64,000 bases of DNA from Natronorubrum aibiense (GTDB lineage: Archaea > Halobacteriota > Halobacteria > Halobacteriales > Natrialbaceae): positions 3,100,001 to 3,164,000 of the forward strand of contig NZ_CP045488.1 in NCBI RefSeq assembly GCF_009392895.1, written 5' to 3'. The notes under the pieces were generated by a model. The model was not told the DNA's origin and did not search any database. It saw only the letters and a program-made list of their open reading frames with translations. Below are positions 47,091 through 55,753 of this stretch, piece by piece (positions within the stretch are counted from its first letter, which is position 1; each line of letters opens with the position of its first letter). A program made the translations under genes and the position numbers.

Positions 47091-48428
47091 ATGAACTGCA
47101 ATCAGTGTGAGCAGACCCCCAAGGGCGGCTGTACGACCGTTGGCGTCTGCGGAAAGGAGCCCGATCTCAACGGCCTGCAGGAACTGGTCATATACGGGCT
47201 CAAAGGAATCTCCGCGTACGCGACCCACGCTCGAGACATGGGCTATCGCGACGCTGACGTCGACGGCTTCGTCCACGAGGCGCTGTACTCGACGCTGACG
47301 AACGTCAACTTCAGCATGGACGACCACGTCGACCTCGCGATGCGCGCCGGCGACGCCGCCGTCGACGTGATGGAACTGCTAGACGAGGCCCACACGCAGG
47401 AACTCGGCGTCCCCGAACCCGCCGAGGTCCCACAGAACAACGTCGAGGGGAAGTCGATCCTGATTACGGGTCACGACCTGTACGGACTCAAACGGCTGCT
47501 AGAACAACTCGAGGACGAAGACGAACAGATCAACGTCTACACGCATTCGGAGATGCTGCCCGCCCACGGCTACCCCGAACTCGCGAAATTCGACAGCCTG
47601 AAAGGTAACGTCGGCGGAGCGTGGCACGACCAGCGCATCCTCTTTGCGGACTTCCCCGGCGCGATCGTCGGCACGACGAACTGCGTCCAGCCACCGCGAG
47701 AGGAGTACCGCGATCGGTTCTTTACGACCGGCCTCGCCGGCCTCGAGGACGTCGAGTCGATCGACGGCTACGACTTCGAGCCGGTGATCGAGACAGCGAA
47801 ATCCCTACCCGAGGCTGACTGGGAACAGGACGGCACCGTGACGACGGGCTACCACCACGAACCGGTGCTCGACCAGCTCGACGAGATCGTCGACGCCGTC
47901 GAATCCGGAAAACTGCGCCGGTTCTTCGTCGTCGCCGGCTGTGATGGTCCAACTCCGGGGCGGAACTACTACCGCGAACTCGTGTCGATGATCCCCGACG
48001 ACTGCGTCGTCCTCACCACATCCTGTGGCAAGTTCCGGTTCAACGACCTCGAGATGGGAACCGTCCCCGGCACCGACATTCCGCGCTACATCGACCTCGG
48101 GCAGTGTAACAACTCGATTTCGACGGTCGAGATCGCGGCCGAACTCGCCGACGCGTTCGACTGTGGCGTCAACGACCTGCCGTTGTCAGTCGTCCTTTCG
48201 TGGTTCGAGCAGAAGGCGATCGCCGTCTTACTTGGCCTGCTCAGTCTCGGCGTCGAGGACATTCGGCTCGGCCCGACGGTACCCGACTTCCTCACGCCCG
48301 AGATCGTCGAGTTGCTCAACGCCGAGTTCGGCCTCCAGCCGATCGGCGACCCCGAAGCCGACCTCCGGGAGATGCTCGGCGAGCCCCTGCCCGCAGCCTC
48401 GGCGGAAGCGCGACCGGCCGACGACTGA
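47091..48428 (+). CDS. hcp: Hybrid cluster protein (hydroxylamine reductase)
   Basis: 445 residues, a short class III Hcp. The N-terminal Fe-S motif is C-x2-C-x7-C-x5-C (Cys3, 6, 14, 20). The hybrid cluster ligands are seen as 'TGHDLYGL' (His), '[15 protein letters not shown]' (Glu), 'TTNCVQPP' (Cys), 'VAGCDG' (Cys), '[12 protein letters not shown]' (Cys) and '[15 protein letters not shown]' (Glu and Lys). It reduces hydroxylamine in vitro, and nitric oxide in current models of nitrosative defence. No reductase (Hcr) gene is adjacent. gshA follows 140 bases later, so a thiol/nitrosative stress theme is possible. The ATG at 47091 is followed directly by N-C-N-Q-C. Confidence 0.95.
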   Translation: MNCNQCEQTPKGGCTTVGVCGKEPDLNGLQELVIYGLKGISAYATHARDMGYRDADVDGFVHEALYSTLTNVNFSMDDHVDLAMRAGDAAVDVMELLDEAHTQELGVPEPAEVPQNNVEGKSILITGHDLYGLKRLLEQLEDEDEQINVYTHSEMLPAHGYPELAKFDSLKGNVGGAWHDQRILFADFPGAIVGTTNCVQPPREEYRDRFFTTGLAGLEDVESIDGYDFEPVIETAKSLPEADWEQDGTVTTGYHHEPVLDQLDEIVDAVESGKLRRFFVVAGCDGPTPGRNYYRELVSMIPDDCVVLTTSCGKFRFNDLEMGTVPGTDIPRYIDLGQCNNSISTVEIAAELADAFDCGVNDLPLSVVLSWFEQKAIAVLLGLLSLGVEDIRLGPTVPDFLTPEIVELLNAEFGLQPIGDPEADLREMLGEPLPAASAEARPADD

Positions 48429-48536
48429 ACTGGTTTCGGCTGGGTCGACGGGCAGCCATCACTGGGTTCTCACCCCAACCCGCCGTCGCGAGACCCTGCC
48501 TGCGACCGACACTGTCGTCCTGCCGAGTCCAAACGG

Positions 48537-48543
48537 TATTTAT
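48537..48543 (+). promoter_or_regulatory. TATA box of gshA
   Basis: TATTTAT centred 28 bases before the ATG at 48568; GGAG also lies just upstream of the start. Confidence 0.5.
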
Positions 48544-48567
48544 CACCGCGGCCGAAAACGGGAGACG

Positions 48568-49656
48568 ATGGAACGCGGGTCCCGGGAATCGTTTACGCGC
48601 ATGGGCACACTGGGGATCGAAGAGGAGTGTTTCGTCGTCGACGACGACGGTCGTCCGACGAGTGGCACCGACGACCTCGTCTACGAACACGACCCACCGG
48701 AACTCCTCGAGGGGAAACTCGATCACGAACTGTTCAAGTTCGTCATCGAGACCCAGACGCCGCTGATCGAGGACCCGACCGACGCCCGCGAAGCGTTACT
48801 CGAAATTCGCCGGGCGCTCGTCGATCACGCCACCGCACACGGCTACCAGATCGCCGCCGCCGGCCTGCATCCGCTGGCGAAGTGGCGCGAACTCGAGCAC
48901 GCCGAAAAGCCCCGCTATCGGTCACAACTCGATCGCATCCAGTATCCACAACACCGGAACACGACCGCTGGCGTCCACATCCACGTCGGCGTCGACGACG
49001 CCGACAAGGCGGTCTGGATCGCCAACGAACTGCGGTGGTACGTCCCGATCATGCTCGCGCTGTCGGCGAACTCGCCGTACTGGAACGGGTTCGACACCGG
49101 ACTCCAGTCCGCACGCGCGAAGATCTTCGAGGGGCTGCCGAACACGGGGATGCCAACCTACTTCGAGGACTACGACGCGTTCGACCGGTTCGAGCGCCGG
49201 ATGCTCGAGACCGACGCGATCGAAGATCGGGGCGAACTCTGGTACGACGTCCGGCCGCACACGGCCCACGGCACCGTCGAACTGCGGACGCCGGACGGGC
49301 AGGCAGACCCCGACGTCGTCCTCGCATTCGTCGAGTACGCCCACGCGCTGGTCGACGCGCTCGCTGAGGACTACGACGACGGCGCGTCGGGCTACGGCCC
49401 GATCCACCGCCGCGAACTCCTCGACGAGAACAAGTGGCGAGCGATCCGCCACGGCCACGACGTCAGCTTCATCGACCGAGAGATGGAGGGCACGATCGAC
49501 CTCGGCGAACTCGTCGATCGAGAGTGTGAACGGCTGGGAATCGACGGCATCAAACGCGTCTACGAGCGCGAAAGCGGGGCGACTCGCCAGCGCCGACTGC
49601 TCGAGGAAGACGGCCCCGACGCGCTCTGTGAGTCGCTGCTGCTCGGTACTGAATAA
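48568..49656 (+). CDS. gshA: Glutamate-cysteine ligase (gamma-glutamylcysteine synthetase)
   Basis: 362 residues of the GCS2/YbdK-type carboxylate-amine ligase family: '[14 protein letters not shown]' near the N-terminus (Glu metal ligands), '[17 protein letters not shown]' and '[17 protein letters not shown]' in the active-site region. In haloarchaea this enzyme makes gamma-glutamylcysteine, the major low-molecular thiol that replaces glutathione. The start at ATG 48568 has a TATA box at -27; the frame is open farther upstream, but that region is the hcp tail in another frame. A conserved loop '[11 protein letters not shown]' is intact. Confidence 0.93.
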   Translation: MERGSRESFTRMGTLGIEEECFVVDDDGRPTSGTDDLVYEHDPPELLEGKLDHELFKFVIETQTPLIEDPTDAREALLEIRRALVDHATAHGYQIAAAGLHPLAKWRELEHAEKPRYRSQLDRIQYPQHRNTTAGVHIHVGVDDADKAVWIANELRWYVPIMLALSANSPYWNGFDTGLQSARAKIFEGLPNTGMPTYFEDYDAFDRFERRMLETDAIEDRGELWYDVRPHTAHGTVELRTPDGQADPDVVLAFVEYAHALVDALAEDYDDGASGYGPIHRRELLDENKWRAIRHGHDVSFIDREMEGTIDLGELVDRECERLGIDGIKRVYERESGATRQRRLLEEDGPDALCESLLLGTE

Positions 49657-49759
49657 CGCCGACGTCTATCCGTTCCGACCAGACGCGTTTCAGGACGCCG
49701 TAAGGTGGCCTGCAAAGCTTTACTTCCGTGCGAACCCTTGTCCCCCACCAGAGGACACT

Positions 49760-50353
49760 ATGGCTACGGACGACACCGACGAGCACCAGGTGGACGACGG
49801 GAGTGGGGACCGACTGCGAGACGACCCCGACGACGCACTCGAACGAACGGAAAGCGAGGTCTTCGAGGCGGAGAGCGACGGCGTTCGCACGACCGCCGTC
49901 GAGGAGGTCGACCAGCGCATCGTCGACCTGCTCTCGTGGATCCTCGATACGGAAACGCGGGCGAAGATCTACGTCCACTTGCTTGCCCATCCCGGCAGCA
50001 CCTCGGAGGAGGTCGCGAAAGGGACCGGCCTCTATCCGAGCACGGTTCGTGAAGCGCTCGCGGAACTCCACGACGAAGACCGTGTGACACGGGAAAAGCG
50101 CGCGAGCGAGGGCGCAGGCAACAATCCCTACGAGTACACCGCTATCCAGCCGAGCGAACTCGTCGGCGGCGTCGTCGATCAGGTCCAGCGAGAGCTGAAC
50201 ACGATCTTTACGCTCGATCGCCACACCGAGTCCGAAGCGAGCCTCGAGGAAGGGTCTGAGCCCGTCACGATCACCGTCAACGAGACCGCCCCGACCGAGC
50301 CGGCCGACGAGAGCGACGACACCGACGCGTCGAGGACGGACGACGATCGGTAG
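49760..50353 (+). CDS. Winged-helix transcriptional regulator
   Basis: 197 residues. An acidic N-terminal tail (1-50) is followed by a winged helix, 'VDLLSWILDTETRAKIYVHLLAHPG' and 'TSEEVAKGTGLYPSTVREALAELHDEDRVTREKR', the typical ArsR/MarR-like layout in haloarchaea, and a C-terminal acidic tail. The DNA target is unknown; some family members bind their own promoter. There is no ligand-binding domain. The ATG at 49760 lies just after a GAGG ribosome-like site. It is convergent with the M24-type gene across 308 gene-free bases. Confidence 0.8.
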   Translation: MATDDTDEHQVDDGSGDRLRDDPDDALERTESEVFEAESDGVRTTAVEEVDQRIVDLLSWILDTETRAKIYVHLLAHPGSTSEEVAKGTGLYPSTVREALAELHDEDRVTREKRASEGAGNNPYEYTAIQPSELVGGVVDQVQRELNTIFTLDRHTESEASLEEGSEPVTITVNETAPTEPADESDDTDASRTDDDR

Positions 50354-50661
50354 CCGTCGCCACGCCCTGGCCGCTGTCCGCCGTGTTCGTCTCTCGGTGG
50401 CGTCGCACTGATACTGCCTGCTGTCGTCACGGACCGCCGATCTCCGACCCCGCCGCTGGTGATCGCGGTACATCGGTACAGCAGGCCGTATGACTCGTCG
50501 ATACTACCTCTGCTCTTACTGTCGTCGACTTGTTTGCACCGCACTGACGGTTTCGTCATCAGCGAACTGTCGCTGCCCGGCCCGTCGGCTCGCCGGTCGA
50601 GTCAGCCCGTAGAACGCGATAGCCGTGTTCGAGACGCCTGCGCAGCTGATCGCCGCCGGTC
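50354..50661. other. Gene-free region between convergent genes
   Basis: 308 bases between the regulator gene and the M24-type gene. A 40-codon plus-strand frame at 50490-50612 encodes a Cys- and Arg-rich peptide (MTRRYYLCSYCRR...), but it is basic and lacks a TATA box, so I do not call it. No RNA or repeat is seen. Confidence 0.4.
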
Positions 50662-51792
50662 TCAGTCCTCGAGGCCGAGCACGGCCGGTCGCTCGAGTTC
50701 GAGGTCGTGATTGACGGCCTGTACGGTCGTCGTCGGCCAGTTGTCCGTCGCCGTGAGCGGTTCGATCGACGCCGCGTCGACGGCGTCCTCGTCGCTGCCG
50801 GTCGCGACCAGAACCGTGTCTTCGCTTTTCGCACCTTCGACGGTCGGGTTCCACGCGTAGGCCATCGGTGCGGTCACCGTCGCGTCGTGGTCGGGCGTCG
50901 CGATCCACTCCCGGCCCGCGAAGCCAGCGGCACCGCCCTGGTGGTGGTGTTCCCACTCGCCGTCCCAGCCGACTGCGTCGTACGCCTCCTGGATCGCCGA
51001 GAAGACGTCTCCAGCCGTCCCACCAGCACTCGCTGCGGCCTGCGTCGCCGCGAGCGCCGTCGTCTCGACGCGGGCCGCAGCCTCGTGGCGCTTTGCGAGC
51101 CACGCCGGCGGCTCGAAGGCGACGGTCCGGGTACAGCTCGCGTGGAGGCCGGCCCGTTCGGCGGTGACGGAGACGAGCGCGTAGTCGCCGAGTTCGGCTT
51201 CCGTCGGCGTGTAGTGTCGGTACTGCTGGGCGCGTTCCGAGCCGCCGACGAGGACGACGGGCGCTTCGATGTCGCGCGCCGAGAGCGCGACTCGCAGTGC
51301 CGAGGCGACTTCGTGTTCCGTATCCTCGGACTGGAGCTCTCGACAGACTGCCTCGACTGCAGCGGCAGTCTCGCGGCCGAGCGTGCGGTAGCGCTCGCGG
51401 TCGCGGTCGGTCAGCGGCTGGCGAAGCGACGTCGGATCGACGCGCTCGAGGCCGGGAATCTCGATGTCGGCGGCCGCCCGCTCGTCGTCCGCGACACGGG
51501 CTGCGATTGCCTCGCCGAGCGAGTCGGCGTACCACGGAAACTCGTCGACAGAAACCGTCTCGGCGTCGAGATCCGGCAGTTCTTCGGCGGCGATGCGGCC
51601 AGCTTCGATGTTATCTGCGATGATGCTGATTGTCGACCCGTCGTAGCCGACGGCGGCGACGCCGGCATCCGTCTCACGGTCGACGACGTTGTTGCCGCCG
51701 GTCAGCCAGGCGAAGGCGTTCGGCCGGGCGAACCAGACCGAATCGAACTCCTCGGACTCGAGGAACGCCTCGAGTCGTTCGCGTTTGTTCAT
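50662..51792 (-). CDS. M24 (pita-bread fold) protein lacking metal ligands
   Basis: 376 residues with the two-domain aminopeptidase P/creatinase layout: N-terminal domain (1-130), then the pita-bread domain. Compared by eye with E. coli aminopeptidase P, the two metal Asp are Ser208 ('ALVSVTAERAG') and Ser219 ('ASCTRTV'), the first metal Glu is Asn315 ('WNPTVEG') and only the His in 'EHHHQGG' and the Glu in 'KSEDT' remain. It should not be a metallopeptidase; it could be a metal-free enzyme like creatinase or a binding protein. Length and start (MNKRERLEAF) are normal. It is convergent with the regulator gene. Confidence 0.8.
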   Translation of the reverse strand: MNKRERLEAFLESEEFDSVWFARPNAFAWLTGGNNVVDRETDAGVAAVGYDGSTISIIADNIEAGRIAAEELPDLDAETVSVDEFPWYADSLGEAIAARVADDERAAADIEIPGLERVDPTSLRQPLTDRDRERYRTLGRETAAAVEAVCRELQSEDTEHEVASALRVALSARDIEAPVVLVGGSERAQQYRHYTPTEAELGDYALVSVTAERAGLHASCTRTVAFEPPAWLAKRHEAAARVETTALAATQAAASAGGTAGDVFSAIQEAYDAVGWDGEWEHHHQGGAAGFAGREWIATPDHDATVTAPMAYAWNPTVEGAKSEDTVLVATGSDEDAVDAASIEPLTATDNWPTTTVQAVNHDLELERPAVLGLED

Positions 51793-51946
51793 GTCGGGTG
51801 CTGGCGTGGGTGACTCTTGAATCCGACGATGGCGTCCCTCCTCGAGCGATTCCGGTGTAACTGTCGCAGCGCACGCCGATTCCTGCAGAGTAAGAACGAC
51901 TCGGGCAACCTAAGTAGAGGTGGTCCTAACCCCCGGCTGAACGCCC

Positions 51947-52810
51947 GTGTCGACCGATAGTCACACTTCCCGTCCGGTACTCCGTCCGCTGATCGAACGG
52001 TTCGGCTTTCCGCACCTGATAGCGACGACGCTCGTGGTGGTTGCGGCGACCATCCTACTTGGTATCGCCGCGAAGGCGACTGGGTCGGGGCTGGCCTGTG
52101 AGGCGAACTGGCCCCAATGTGATGCCGGCCCGTTCAACCTGTTCCCGGCGAACCTCCCGAGTTTCTACGAGTGGTTCCACCGGTTCGTCGCGATGTTCGC
52201 CGGCTTCGCCATCATCGGCTCGGCAATCGCCTCCGTTCGACTCCCAAACGTCGACCGACGCGTCGCGGCGCTCGTCGTCGCCGGCATGCTCTTGACGCCA
52301 GTGCAGGTCGCCCTCGGCCGTGAAACCGTCACGCAGTATACGATGGACATCCTGTCCCTGCACTTCTGGACAGCCGTGCTCATCTTCGTCCTCTTTACCG
52401 TGGCGACCGTCCTCGTCTGGGCACCGCAGTTGACCGCGACACACGTCACGACCGCGCTCAGTTTCGGTGCCATCATGCTGCCGTTCCACGTGGCGCTCAG
52501 CCCGCTCGTGATCGGCGACATTACCACCTACAGCCCGTCTATGCAGATGGCCCAGTACGGCGTCACCCTCGGCCTCTTGGGCTCCGCCATCGTCGCCGCG
52601 ATGGTCGGTCGCCGCCGCTTCGATTCGACCCGTCTGACCGCGCTGTTGAGCGCGGCGACAGCGCTCGCCGTGGCCGTGATCTTCCTCGGCCGTCGGGCCG
52701 TGATGACGTTCAACCCCGCACTCGACTCGCTTTACGTCGCCGTCGCCGCGCTGTTGTTCGTGGCATTCGTCGCCAGTATCGCCCTCGTCCGGAACGCCCC
52801 AAGTCGCTGA
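51947..52810 (+). CDS. ctaA: Heme A synthase (CtaA/Cox15)
   Basis: 287 residues with eight membrane segments. The CtaA signature is visible: 'GSGLACEANWPQC' with Cys51 and Cys58 in the loop after the first segment, 'YEWFHRFVAM' (His78, heme ligand) and 'SLHFWTAVLI' (another His). It oxidises heme O to heme A for aa3-type terminal oxidases. It starts at a GTG (51947; V-S-T-D-S); the next ATG is inside the first membrane part. The oxidase subunit genes are not in the window. It is divergent from the M24-type gene. Confidence 0.9.
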   Translation: MSTDSHTSRPVLRPLIERFGFPHLIATTLVVVAATILLGIAAKATGSGLACEANWPQCDAGPFNLFPANLPSFYEWFHRFVAMFAGFAIIGSAIASVRLPNVDRRVAALVVAGMLLTPVQVALGRETVTQYTMDILSLHFWTAVLIFVLFTVATVLVWAPQLTATHVTTALSFGAIMLPFHVALSPLVIGDITTYSPSMQMAQYGVTLGLLGSAIVAAMVGRRRFDSTRLTALLSAATALAVAVIFLGRRAVMTFNPALDSLYVAVAALLFVAFVASIALVRNAPSR

Positions 52811-53222
52811 GCAGCGCCCATTCACTGGACGCGGTCGTGTCGTTGGACCGGATTTTACTCACTGCTTCGGTAGCCACACAACGCCACTCTCCACATCGCC
52901 GTGACCACTGTACTGTTTTCTACCCCGAGCAAGCGCTCCATCATGTGAACCAGCCTCAACGTTCCCGAGAAGATGCTGATCGAGTTCGACCGGACCTGCA
53001 GCCGAAGGCCTCGAGTCCCGTTCACGCGCCCTTCGGGCCGAGATCGATACGACCTGTCACGGTTATCACGGCGAATGGGGTCTCGAGGCCGTCTTCTGTC
53101 ACGGGCCAGCCGAACAGATCGGAACTCTCGTCTATCGGTTGACTGACGTTGACGCTGTCGGACAGGTATCGGTAACGCTGTTTGAGCGGATCGGACGTCG
53201 TAGAAACAGACTCTCAGCGCAG
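52811..53222. other. Gene-free region with a pseudogene
   Basis: 412 bases between ctaA and HalOD1. Apart from the decayed regulator at 52943-53192 I see no gene or RNA; 52811-52942 holds nothing recognisable. Confidence 0.5.
52943..53192 (+). pseudogene. Decayed CopG/NikR-type ribbon-helix-helix regulator
   Basis: Read across frames, this matches the CopG/NikR family. The start is ATG followed at once by TGA (the second codon), where families have Arg (CGA would give it). 'TSLNVPEKMLIEFDR' gives the ribbon-helix-helix start. The frame then shifts near 53000, giving 'AEGLESRSRALRAEI' (the second helix). After an apparent internal deletion of about 35-40 codons near 53048 the C-terminal ferredoxin-like part resumes: 'HGYHGEWGLEAVFCHG' and 'QVSVTLFERI'. 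With a stop, a frameshift and a deletion it cannot encode a functional repressor. Such repressors control nickel or other metal uptake genes, none of which is seen here. Confidence 0.6.
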
Positions 53223-53546
53223 TTACTCGCTCGAGACGACAACGTGGCCGTCACCCGTCGCGGTCACATCGTAGCCGTCGTGGGTGAACGTGATCGTGCC
53301 GTTTCGAGACGTACCGCTGTAGGTCGAACTGAAAAGCGAGTTGAGCGCATCGGGATCGACCGTCTCGAATAGCGGCGTGAGGACGCCGATATCCTGCCCG
53401 TCATCGCCCTGATCCGACGACGCACTGCTCGCTGCTGTTCGAAGCGCCGCGATGACCGCCTCGCTCAGCGTCTCATCGTCCGACGCAGTGTAGGTGACTT
53501 CCCCCTGTCGTACGGTCTCTCCCATCGATTGCTGATGCGTTGCCAT
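53223..53546 (-). CDS. HalOD1 output-domain protein (second copy in window)
   Basis: 107 residues matching HalOD1: 'LSEAVIAALRTAASSASSD', 'LTPLFETVDPDALNSLFSSTY' and the C-terminal 'ITFTHDGYDVTATGDGHVVV'. It is about 11 residues longer than the copy at 16680 and differs widely in sequence, so it is not a recent duplicate. The start M-A-T-H-Q-Q-S-M-G is used; a shorter start at the second Met (53528) is possible. It lies between the decayed regulator and an HTH-10 regulator on the same strand. Confidence 0.82.
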   Translation of the reverse strand: MATHQQSMGETVRQGEVTYTASDDETLSEAVIAALRTAASSASSDQGDDGQDIGVLTPLFETVDPDALNSLFSSTYSGTSRNGTITFTHDGYDVTATGDGHVVVSSE

Positions 53547-53601
53547 TGATACTGTTGATGAAGCGTCGACGGGTGTTCTTCCGGGTTTGCTAGCCAACGT
53601 T

Positions 53602-54333
53602 TTAAGTAGTTCCGTCGGCGATCGTGTTCCGCAACAGCGCTTCGTGACCGCGTCGAAGCAGTGCAGAGAACGCCTGACTCGTAATCTCGAACTCGTCGGC
53701 CAACTCTTCGGTCGACACGTCGCGTGGTACCTCGAAATACCCCCGCTCCAGCGCCCGACACAACGCGTCCCGTTGGCGGTCGGTCAGTCCGTATCTCGCC
53801 GTCTCAGTATCTTCGCTTCGATAGAGTCGCTGAAGTTCGAACGACAGCTCGCGTTCTCGACACTGTTCGCGGTAGTTCATCAGTGCATTACGGCTGGGAA
53901 CCTGTGCGCGGTATCTCGTTTCGCGTTCGTCCGTTTCAATATCGAGAAACGTAATCCCGTACTCTATCGCGTCGACGTACGTGAGGCCCCGCTCGCCCTC
54001 GGAAGACAGCGTGACGCGAAAGAGCCGGCGCTCGGAGAGTGTCGAGAGAATTTCGAAGTCGGTAATCGACGGATCGTCCGGTAGCGCCCGAAAGAACTGT
54101 TCGAGAGCCGCTTCCGCTCCTCGCGCCCAAAAAATCATCCGTGATTGGTTGCCGGGGACTGGTTGCTCGTCTTCGACCTCGAGTACGACTCCGGAAACTG
54201 ATCGTCGTGTCTCTTGCATGATCGGATTCGAGAGTCGATACTCGGCGATGAAGCTCATGAACGATTCATATAGTTCCGTCGGCAAGGTAGTTTCGACGCC
54301 GGTCGCGACAGTGCAGTCGGCGTCGACTCTCAC
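53602..54333 (-). CDS. HTH-10 (bacterio-opsin activator-type) regulator, GTG start
   Basis: 243 residues: N-terminal 'RLSNPIMQETRRSVSGVVLEVEDE', a central beta-rich sensor-like region and a C-terminal HTH-10 domain, 'YGLTDRQRDALCRALERGYFEVPRDVSTEELADEFEITSQAFSALLRRG'-type sequence (key part LTDRQRDALCRALERGYF). This is the haloarchaeal Bat-like DNA-binding family. The start is a GTG whose last two bases are shared with the TGA stop of the upstream DnaJ gene (GGTGA), so translation is coupled. The frame is open farther upstream, but that region codes for DnaJ. Targets are unknown. Confidence 0.82.
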   Translation of the reverse strand: MRVDADCTVATGVETTLPTELYESFMSFIAEYRLSNPIMQETRRSVSGVVLEVEDEQPVPGNQSRMIFWARGAEAALEQFFRALPDDPSITDFEILSTLSERRLFRVTLSSEGERGLTYVDAIEYGITFLDIETDERETRYRAQVPSRNALMNYREQCRERELSFELQRLYRSEDTETARYGLTDRQRDALCRALERGYFEVPRDVSTEELADEFEITSQAFSALLRRGHEALLRNTIADGTT

Positions 54334-55688
54334 CGGCCGAATCGCTTTCTGATCGTCGCCCGTAGCGGTAGCCCCAGTGCCCCGACGATTGGGAAGATAA
54401 CGAACGCAAGGAGATCGATCGGCAGTGTGGCGTACCCAGCGGTCGCGAGCCCAACGCCGACAGCCGGTGCCAGCACGGGCAGAACGTACAGATACGAGGG
54501 CGTCCAGCCCGGTCCGCGTCGGGTGTGGCGAACGATCACCGTAAACAGGACGGGCATGAGGACCGCGCCGGCCAGCAGCGGCCCGCCGACGAGGCTCGTC
54601 GTAACGGCCACTACGACTGCGACGACGATCGTTTCGTCGATTGACACTGGTCCCCACGTCTCCCCGTCGCGGACGACACGCGCGCCCAGCAGTCCAAGGA
54701 CGGTTACGCCGACGACGCCCGCTAACGCGGCGTACCACTGAAGCGTCTCGAGCGGCGGCGCAACGAGTTCGACGCGAGCCAGAAACGCGGTCGTCGTCTC
54801 GAGGCCGTAGCGGCTACTCGAGAGCGCCGTCCAGAGTCCGTCGGGATCGGTCCCGACCGCCTGTAACTCGGCCGCAAGCGTCTCGAGGCCGGCTTCGTTT
54901 TCGAGCCCGTAGTGGACGAGACCGGCGACGTAGAGACAGACGGACAGCCAGATCAGCGGCAGCGAGAAGTTCTGTCTGCGCCACCACCGGGTCAGCGGGT
55001 TGCCGGTGGCGCTGTCCGATGCCGTCCCGCTGGGTTCGGTCGTGGAGCGGCCCGTCCCGTGGCTCGCTGTGGTGCTGGTCGACCCGCCGTTGTGGGTGTT
55101 GGTCTGTGTCGTGCTGGTCCCAGCGGATGCCGTTCCGGTTCCGGTCGCACCGCTGCTGGTCGTTCCCGTCGACGTCCTCGAGGCCGTTCCGGTCCCGGAA
55201 CCGGTCTGTGTCCTCGAGGTCGCTCCACCTGTTGCCCCTGCCGCAGAGGCCGCCTTCGACCGCTTCGAACTGCTGGTGCTGGCGCTCGAAGCGTCGGCAC
55301 CCGAGGAACTGGACGACGAGGAGTAGGTAAAGGTCGTCCCGGAACTCGTCTCGTCTGCCTCGTCGTCCGCGTCGTTCGTCTTGCTCGTTGCCGATTTCGA
55401 CTCGTCGCTTGAACTCGAGTCACTGCTCTGCCAGACGTCCGCCGAGGGGAGCCCGCTGGTTCGCTTGGCGACGTAATCCGTGTGGCCCATGCGGTCGTAG
55501 GCCTTCCGTTCGACGGGATCACCGAGGATGTCATAAGCCTTCTTGACGGCCGTAAACTGGGCTCGAGCCCGGTCGTCATCGTTGTGGTCGGGGTGGTAGA
55601 CTCGGACCTGTTCGCGGTAGGCGTCTTTGATCTCGTCCTGTGATGCGTTGGACGGAATCTCCAGGAGATCGTAGAAATCCTCGGTCAT
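54330..55688 (-). CDS. DnaJ-domain membrane protein with Ser/Thr-rich linker
   Basis: 452 residues. Residues 1-70 form a J domain ('FYDLLEIPSNASQDEIKDAYRE', with the H-P-D loop 'VYHPDHNDD'), able to stimulate Hsp70 ATPase. Residues about 90-225 are a low-complexity Ser/Thr/Gly/Asp linker. Then 'WWRRQNFSLPLIWLSVCLYVAGLVHYG' begins the membrane part with six or so hydrophobic segments. Such an architecture is unlike general-purpose DnaJ, which has a zinc domain and a substrate-binding domain. A tethered J protein recruiting DnaK to the membrane is possible. The start is ATG 55688 (MTEDFYDLLE). Confidence 0.85.
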   Translation of the reverse strand: MTEDFYDLLEIPSNASQDEIKDAYREQVRVYHPDHNDDDRARAQFTAVKKAYDILGDPVERKAYDRMGHTDYVAKRTSGLPSADVWQSSDSSSSDESKSATSKTNDADDEADETSSGTTFTYSSSSSSSGADASSASTSSSKRSKAASAAGATGGATSRTQTGSGTGTASRTSTGTTSSGATGTGTASAGTSTTQTNTHNGGSTSTTASHGTGRSTTEPSGTASDSATGNPLTRWWRRQNFSLPLIWLSVCLYVAGLVHYGLENEAGLETLAAELQAVGTDPDGLWTALSSSRYGLETTTAFLARVELVAPPLETLQWYAALAGVVGVTVLGLLGARVVRDGETWGPVSIDETIVVAVVVAVTTSLVGGPLLAGAVLMPVLFTVIVRHTRRGPGWTPSYLYVLPVLAPAVGVGLATAGYATLPIDLLAFVIFPIVGALGLPLRATIRKRFGR

Positions 55689-55753
55689 ATAAGCCTCGAT
55701 GAGTGTCTCGTCTGCTGTACTGTACTCGAGGGGGGGTTATAATAACAGTGCTC

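Noticed and set aside
50490..50612. 40-codon Cys-rich plus-strand frame
   Set aside because: Basic composition, no TATA box at leaderless spacing and no conserved Cys spacing I recognise.
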